Part shown: in pieces, positions 58,073 to 64,000 of the stretch
Numbering within the stretch: position 1 is the stretch's first letter
Layout: each line of letters starts with the position of its first letter
Assembly (NCBI GenBank): GCA_024291935.2
Contig: CM044321.1
Span: forward strand, 63,606,985 to 63,670,984
Source of the DNA: Okapia johnstoni
Taxonomy: Eukaryota; Chordata; Mammalia; Artiodactyla; Giraffidae
DNA: 64,000 nucleotides
Direction of reading: 5' to 3'
Notes under the pieces: generated by a model
Told to the model about the DNA's origin: nothing
Databases searched by the model: none
The model's input: the letters and a program-made list of their open reading frames with translations, nothing else
Program-made: the position numbers and the translations under genes

Positions 58073-58448
58073 GTTCAGTTCAGTTGCTCAGTCGTGTCTG
58101 ACTCTTTCTGACCCCATGAACTGCAGCACGCCAGGCCTCCCTGTCCATCACCAACTCTGGGAGTCCACCCAAACCCATGTCCATTGAGTCATGATGCCAT
58201 CCAACCATCTCATCCTCTGTCATCTCCTTCTCCTCCTGCCCTCAATCTTTCCCAGCATCAGGGTCTTTTCCAATGAGTCAGCTCTTCGCATCAGGTGGCC
58301 AAAGTATTGGAGTTTCAGTTTCAGCATCAGTCCTTCCAATGAACAGCCAGGACTGATCTTTAGGATGGACTGGTTGGATCTCCTTGCAGTCCAAGGGATT
58401 CTCAAGAGTCTTCTCCAACACCACAGCTCAAAAGCATCAAATCTTCGG
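58073..58448 (-). repeat. BovB 3' end fragment
   Basis: GGTTCAGTTCAGTTGCTCAG to CAAAAGCATCAAATCTTCGG; about 375 bases of the 3' end, low divergence. Confidence 0.92.
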
Positions 58449-58509
58449 TAGAGCCATATTAAAGTGCTTGTATCAGTGCTTTTGTATGGTTCTACATAGC
58501 AAACTCAGT

Positions 58510-58600
58510 GACAGTGAAAGAAAGGGAAGCCTGGCGTGCTATAGTCCATGTGGTCACAAAGAGTCGGACATGACTTAGTGACTGAACAACAACAACAACC
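58510..58600 (+). repeat. BovB/Bov-A 3' tip
   Basis: GGGAAGCCTGGCGTGCTATA, AAGAGTCGGACATGACTTAG, then (AAC)n. It lies 60 bases from the inverted BovB 3' fragment, facing the other way. Confidence 0.8.
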
Positions 58601-58937
58601 CAATATTTGCACTATAGTAAATTTTAAAAATGAATTAAAATTTCCTCTGGTGGGGCTTTTTTTGAAAACATCAAGGGCTATATGATTCAGGACTTGTATT
58701 TTTTTGTTGTTGTCAGAAAGTTAAGGAATATCTCCCTTAAAAAGACAAATTCTTTTGACCATTTGAAGTTATGCTTAGTTTAATGCATTTTTTTCCAAAA
58801 GTTTGAGATAATGCAGATGGTATGCATTATTCAAAAGACTGGAGTAGAAACATACTTTCATTTGCTTTCAATTGGAACTAGTTATGTTAGTATTGCAGCT
58901 GATAACAGGCAGCATTACTAAGTGAATATGCAATATT

Positions 58938-59145
58938 GCTTCCCAGGTAGCTCAAATGGTAAAGAATCTATCTGCAATGCCAGAGACCTCGGTTGGATCC
59001 CTGGGTTGGGAAGATCCCCTGGAGAAGGGCATGGCAACCCACTCCAGTATTCTTGCCTGGAGAATCCCATGGACAGAGGAACCTGGCAGGCTACAGTCCA
59101 TGGGGTCACAAAGAGTTGGACATGACTGAGCAACTAACACAGACA
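58938..59145 (+). repeat. Bov-tA SINE
   Basis: GCTTCCCAGGTAGCTCAAAT head to GTTGGACATGACTGAGCAAC tail. Confidence 0.92.
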
Positions 59146-59814
59146 CATGCACATGCATTTTAGCTCCATGTTAGTATGTCTGTGCCTAAAGTAATTATTA
59201 GAGAAATACAGCAACTGTCATGACATTTCTAGGCAGAGTAATCTAATTATAGATTTCCAAATTGTTAGTGAACTTTGACAGACTGCATGGCATCTCAAAA
59301 TGTTCTTTGTCTATGAAGGTATTAAATAAAGGACTTCAGGGAATAATAGGAAAAGGGTCACTTTGGGTTGAAAGTAGTGACTGTTCCAACACAACAATAC
59401 AAATATAGATGTGAAATTTCAGAATTTAAGGGCAAGGGGAGGAGGTAGGCTGTACTCTTGCCACTTTATGTTAAAAAAAACTTTTTCATTTCACAAGTTG
59501 ATTCACTTGCCTACATGGTACAGCATATTTCTTCAAAGATTTTCACAGATCGGTAAAATGGAGAGAGTGGTACCCACAGGATGGCTCTGAGAAGGAAATG
59601 GCATAATATATATACAAAGTGCACAGCACAGTGTGAGATTCCTGGAAATCACTAAACAGTTGTTAGTTCTCTTATGTGCAGTCCTTCTCCAATGTCTCCT
59701 ATCTCAGTAATAGCACCAGGAGGCACAGCCAGTTGGTTAATTCCCAATCTGAAAACTATGCTTAATCCTTTCCCCTCCATCTCTCCTCCCCACTCCCAAA
59801 CTCCAAGGAACTTA
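59146..59814. other. intergenic, nothing recognised
   Basis: No gene and no named repeat. Confidence 0.5.
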
Positions 59815-60135
59815 TTCAGTTCAGTTCAGTCGCTCAGTCATGTCTGACTCTGCGACCCCATGGACTGCAGCACGCCAGGCTTCCCTGTCCATCACCAACT
59901 CTCAGAGCTTGCCCAAACTCATGTCCATTGAGTCGGTGATGCCATCCAACCACCTCATCCTCCCTCGTCCCCTTCTCCTCCTGCCTTCAATCTTTCCTAG
60001 CATAAGGGTCTTTTCCGATGAGTCAGTTCTTCACATCAGGTGGCCATAGTATTGGAGCTTCAGCTTCAGCATCAGTCCATCAATGAATATTCAGGACTGA
60101 TTTACTTTAGGATTGATTGACTGGTTTGATCTCCT
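59815..60135 (-). repeat. BovB 3' end fragment, inverted to its neighbour
   Basis: CAGTTCAGTTCAGTCGCTCA at the left to GACTGGTTTGATCTCCTTA. It is head-to-head with the plus-strand BovB that begins at about 60155. Confidence 0.92.
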
Positions 60136-60154
60136 TATTAGGATAGATATAAGA

Positions 60155-61871
60155 CTAATCTCAAGAAAATTAGAGATATCAAGGAAACATTTCATGCAAA
60201 GATGGGCTCAATAAAGGACAGAAATGGTAGGGACCTAACAGAAGCAGAAGATATTAAGAAGAGGTGGCAAGAAAACACAGAAGAACTATACAAAAAAGAT
60301 CTTCACGATCCAGATAATCACGATGGTATGATCACTCACCTAGAGCCAGACACCCTGGAATGTGAAGTCAAGTGGGCCTTAGGAAGCATCACTATGAACA
60401 AAGCTAGTGGAGGTGATGGAATTCCAGTTGAGCTATTTCAGATCCTGAAAGATGATGCTGTGCAAGTGCTGCACTCGATATGCCAGCAAATTTGGAAAAC
60501 TCAGCAGTGGCCACAGGACTGGAAAAGGTCAGTTTTCATTCCAATCCCAAAGAAAGGCAATTCCAAAGAATGTTCAAACTACTGCACAACTGCACTCATC
60601 TCACGCTCTAGTAAAGTAATGCTTAAAATTCTCCAAGCCAGGCTTCAGTAATACGTGAACCATGAACTTCCAGATGTTCAAGCTGGTTTTCAAAAAGGCA
60701 AAGGAACCAGAGATCAAGTTGCCAACATCTGCTGGATCATTGAAAAAGCAAGAGGGTTCCAGAAAAACATCTATTTCTGCTTTATTGACTATGCCAAAGC
60801 CTTTGACTGTGTGGATCACAATAAACTGTGGAAAATTCTGAAAGAGATGGGAATACCAGACCACCTGACCTGACTCTTGAGAAATCTGTATGCAGGTCAG
60901 GAAGCAACAGTTGGAACTGGACATGGAACAACAGACTGGTTCCAAATAGGAAAAGGAGTCCGTCAAGGCTGTATATTGTCACCCTGCTTATTTAACTTAT
61001 ATGCAGAGTACATCAAGAGAAACGCTGGGCTGGAGGAAACACAAGCTGGAATCAAGATTGCCAGGAGAAATATCAATAACCTCAGATATGCAGATGACAC
61101 CACCCTTACGGCAGAAAATGAAGAAGAACTAAAGAGCCTCTTGATGAAAGTGAAAGAGAAGAGTGAAAAAGTTGGCTTAAAGCTCAACACTCAGAAAACT
61201 AAGATCATGGCATCCGGTCCCATCACTTCATGGCAGATAGAAGGGGAAACAGTGGAAACAGTGGCTGACTTTATTTTTCTGGGCTCCAAATCACTGCAGA
61301 TGGTGATTGCACCCATGAAATTAAAAGACGCTTACTCTTTGGAAGGAAAGTTATGACCAACCAAGACAGCATATTAAAAATCAGAGACATTACTTTGCCA
61401 ACAAAGGTCTGTCTAGTCAAGGCTACGGTTTTTCTAGTGGTCATGTATGGATGTGAGAGTTGGTCTATAAAGAAAGCTGAGCGCTGAAGAATTGATGCTT
61501 TTGAACTGTGGTGCTGGAGAAGACTCTTGAGAGTCCCTTGGACTGCAAGGAGATCCAATCAGTCCATCCTAAAGGAGATCAGTCCTGGGTGTTCATTGGA
61601 GGGACTGATGTTGAAGCTGAAACTCCAATACTTTGGCCACCTGATGCGAAGGGCTGACTCTTTGGAAAAGACCCTAATGCTGGGAAAGATTGAGGGCAGG
61701 AGGAGAAGGGGATGACAGAGAATGAGATGTTTGGATGGCATCACCGACTCAATGGACATGGGTTTGAGTGGACTCCCAGAGTTGGTGATGGACAGGGAGG
61801 CCTGGCGTGCTGCAGTTCATGGGGTTGCAAAGAGTCGGATACGACTGAAAGACTGAACTGAACTGAACTGA
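60155..61871 (+). mobile_element. BovB LINE, 5' truncated, best-kept RT frame in the window
   Basis: Begins at AAGAAAATTAGAGATATCAA and ends with the GAACTGAACTGAACTGA tail. The RT frame 60202-61356 is one continuous frame broken only by TAA at 60649-60651 and TGA at 60871-60873; [16 protein letters not shown] (first catalytic Asp), [18 protein letters not shown] and [11 protein letters not shown] (second catalytic pair) are all present. A one-base loss near 61290 ends the frame. Not active. Confidence 0.93.
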
Positions 61872-61975
61872 TTTTGGGACTGCTGATTTAGTTTCCCATG
61901 TTCCTTTAATGGCAATAAGATAATTTTCTCCAAAGACCAAAAATGTTAATTTTAGTTTTTATATTATATATGTAT

Positions 61976-62100
61976 TGTTTGTTGTTTAGTCACTAGGCCA
62001 TGTCCAACACTTTTATGACCCCATGGACTCCTGCCAGGCTCCTCCGTCCATGGGATTTCCCAGGCAAGAATACTGGAGTGGATTGCCATTTCCTTTTACA
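61976..62100 (-). repeat. Bov-A SINE fragment
   Basis: TTGTTGTTTAGTCACTAGGC to AGTGGATTGCCATTTCCTTT; the head half is missing. A TA microsatellite (about 62112-62172) follows. Confidence 0.85.
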
Positions 62101-62269
62101 ATACATGTATTACATGTGTGTGTGTATATATATGTATATATATATATAAAATATTAAATATAATATATATAATATTAAAATCACCCAAATAACTGCCAAG
62201 TAAAGTAGCTATCATTTATTCAGCATCTATTATTTTCAAAGTGTTTTTAAAATTTAACAATGTCTTAAA

Positions 62270-62512
62270 TAGTGCTTACAATATGCCAGACACATTTAAT
62301 GGAACAATTTTTTTCCTAAGCACTTTACACACAGTAACTCATTAAGTAGTTATTATCATTACTTCATTTTACCTGTGAGAAAATGGTGATACAGATGGGT
62401 TAAGTAAATTTGCCTAAGATCACTGAGCTGATGTGGGGACTCAGAGGTTGAACTCGGGTAGCTGGTTTTAGGGTGTGAGCTCTTAACCATTCTAAACTGC
62501 TGCCTCTTTGCA
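62270..62512 (+). repeat. MIR SINE
   Basis: CACACAGTAACTCATTAAGT, TTCATTTTACCTGTGAGAAA, TTAAGTAAATTTGCCTAAGA, GTGAGCTCTTAACCATTCTA: full MIR core order, old and diverged. Confidence 0.75.
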
Positions 62513-62871
62513 GGGTACAGAGTGTGGCGTACATTATCTTTCTTAATGGCCAGGACAGTCCTCCAAAGTAGTTATTGTTATCCCAGTTATGTAAAGTGAG
62601 AACTGAAGCTTCGAGTGTAAATTGCCTTTGTTTATGTAGGTAGTAGGTAAGACTGGCAAGGATTCAAACATAAGCACATTTGATAGTTCATGATTGTATG
62701 TTTATTTTTGGAACTAAATTGAAGAAACCCCTAAATTTTAGTCTTGGTAAAATTTTCTTTACTAGGATGTTTCAAAGTCCTCCAAAATATGTTACCCCTT
62801 GGGAATAAGATAACCAATGAGACACTATCTTATAGTAGGAAATGCTAACTTTTAAAAAATATATGTTTATT

Positions 62872-63048
62872 TTAGTTTACTCGTTTGGCTGCTCCGGGTG
62901 TTAGTTGCAGCTTTCAGGATCTTTTAGTTGTGGCACGTGAACTCCTAGTTGTTGCACGCAGGATCTAGTTCCCTGACCAGCAATCAAACCTGGACCCCCT
63001 GCATTAGGAGCTCAGAGTCTTAGCCACTAGACCACCAGGAAGGTCCCA
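62872..63048 (-). repeat. CHR-type SINE
   Basis: TTAGTTGTGGCACGTGAACT, GATCTAGTTCCCTGACCAGC, CTAGACCACCAGGAAGGTCC, antisense. Confidence 0.85.
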
Positions 63049-64000
63049 GAAATGCTAACATTTTAAAGTCAAAAATTCCAGTTTAAATTGTAGCTCTACC
63101 ACTTACTAGCCTTAAGATTTTGATCATATTACTGATTGTTAATAAACTTCATTCCATACTGTTTGGGGGAATTCAAAGATATAATAATGAAACTACTCAT
63201 ACTGAAATACAGTAGTAGTACACCAAAATGTCAATTTCAACAAAATAATTCTGAAAACAATCTTTGGGAATCTTGGCTTTGTCAGGTACTTGCTTTGTGG
63301 TTTAGAATATATTATGTAAACCTTCTGAGATTCCATTTCTTCATCTGACGATTGCCTCCTTATTCCTGGTTCAGAGAGGGTGAAATAAAATTAAGTAGGT
63401 AAAATGGCCAGTAGAGGACCTTCCACAGAGTTGGTCTACACAAAAAAGATATTTATTACTGTAGCCCGAAATTTATTTTTTCAAAAAATTTAATAGAAAC
63501 TGTTTTTATCTGAGTTAATCAAATTCCCATGACCCTTACTTAAATTACTCTTATGGAGTAATTTATAGACTTTGAGAGTAGGCTTAATATATATACACAG
63601 TTCTCTATGGACTGGTTTAAACGTGATTTTTTTAGCATTTTAATTTCTGTTACTTTAGAACTGCCTAAGAAGCACCCTGCTGTTACAATCAAGCCTTGTG
63701 ACTAAATAAAGATCAGTGATAGTTATGCTGTGAGCTGACAACACAGGGACTTGTCTGTATGCAAATTAAACTAAGGAAATGTTTTGGATGGCAGAACTGG
63801 CTCTTTTAAAAGAAATAAGCATCCTCAAGATCACCTTCTATCCAGAATATGATTTTTAAAAAGCCAATAACTTTGTTGCTGGTAATAATAATAAGTGTTC
63901 CAGACAAACTGGGACTGTAGGGAAAAAAAAATAATTCAAATTTATTGGATTTCTTATCTTTACATCACCAGTTAGAAATCTAAACATGCAAAAAAGACTA
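63049..64000. other. intergenic to right edge, nothing recognised
   Basis: AT-rich single-copy-like sequence; no gene and no named repeat. Confidence 0.5.

Noticed and set aside
1..64000. Phage, plasmid, CRISPR or bacterial defence system
   Set aside because: Nothing prokaryotic is present; codon use, introns and repeats are those of a ruminant genome.

Overview
This is nuclear DNA from a ruminant, most likely a bovid (cattle, sheep or goat group; the exact species cannot be fixed from the window). The evidence is the very high load of BovB (RTE-type) LINEs, Bov-tA/Bov-A SINEs and CHR-type tRNA-derived SINEs, which together are diagnostic of Pecora. No operon-like, prokaryotic or organellar sequence is present.

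Only one protein-coding gene is recognisable: cyclin A1 (CCNA1), on the minus strand, from a promoter near 20.0 kb to a poly(A) signal near 5.98 kb. Nine exons can be placed from conserved protein sequence plus GT/AG splice sites whose phases agree. The coding exons 2-9 would give a 421-residue cyclin, except that exon 3 carries one extra base (248 bp where the flanking phases require 3n+1). This shifts the frame and gives an early stop while all cyclin-box exons stay intact. The 5' end has a compact promoter (TATA-like, CCAAT, run of GC boxes) at the edge of a CpG island (about 20.09-21.15 kb) that also holds an RFX-type X-box and further CCAAT boxes.

Layout: 1-5.9 kb is downstream flank (an old L1 piece, a Bov-A fragment, a CHR-type SINE). 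5.96-20.0 kb is CCNA1; intron 7 holds an approximately full-length but dead BovB in the same orientation as the gene, and other introns hold SINEs and L1 3' ends. 20.1-21.2 kb is the CpG island. 21.2-64 kb is upstream intergenic DNA with no gene I can support, filled with BovB fragments (two long RT-bearing copies at 41.2-43.4 and 60.15-61.87 kb), about 25 SINEs, L1 3' ends, an MLT1-type LTR, one well-delimited solo LTR nested in a BovB, MER5A-like hAT fragments, MIR and L2 pieces, and microsatellites.

In human the region around CCNA1 also holds SPART, SERTM1 and RFXAP (established knowledge); none of their coding sequence is visible here. I found no new multi-gene system. The items most worth a second look are the CCNA1 exon 3 frameshift, the loss of the long N-terminal isoform with a leftover short upstream ORF, the promoter layout with its X-box, and several dated nested insertions with readable target-site duplications.
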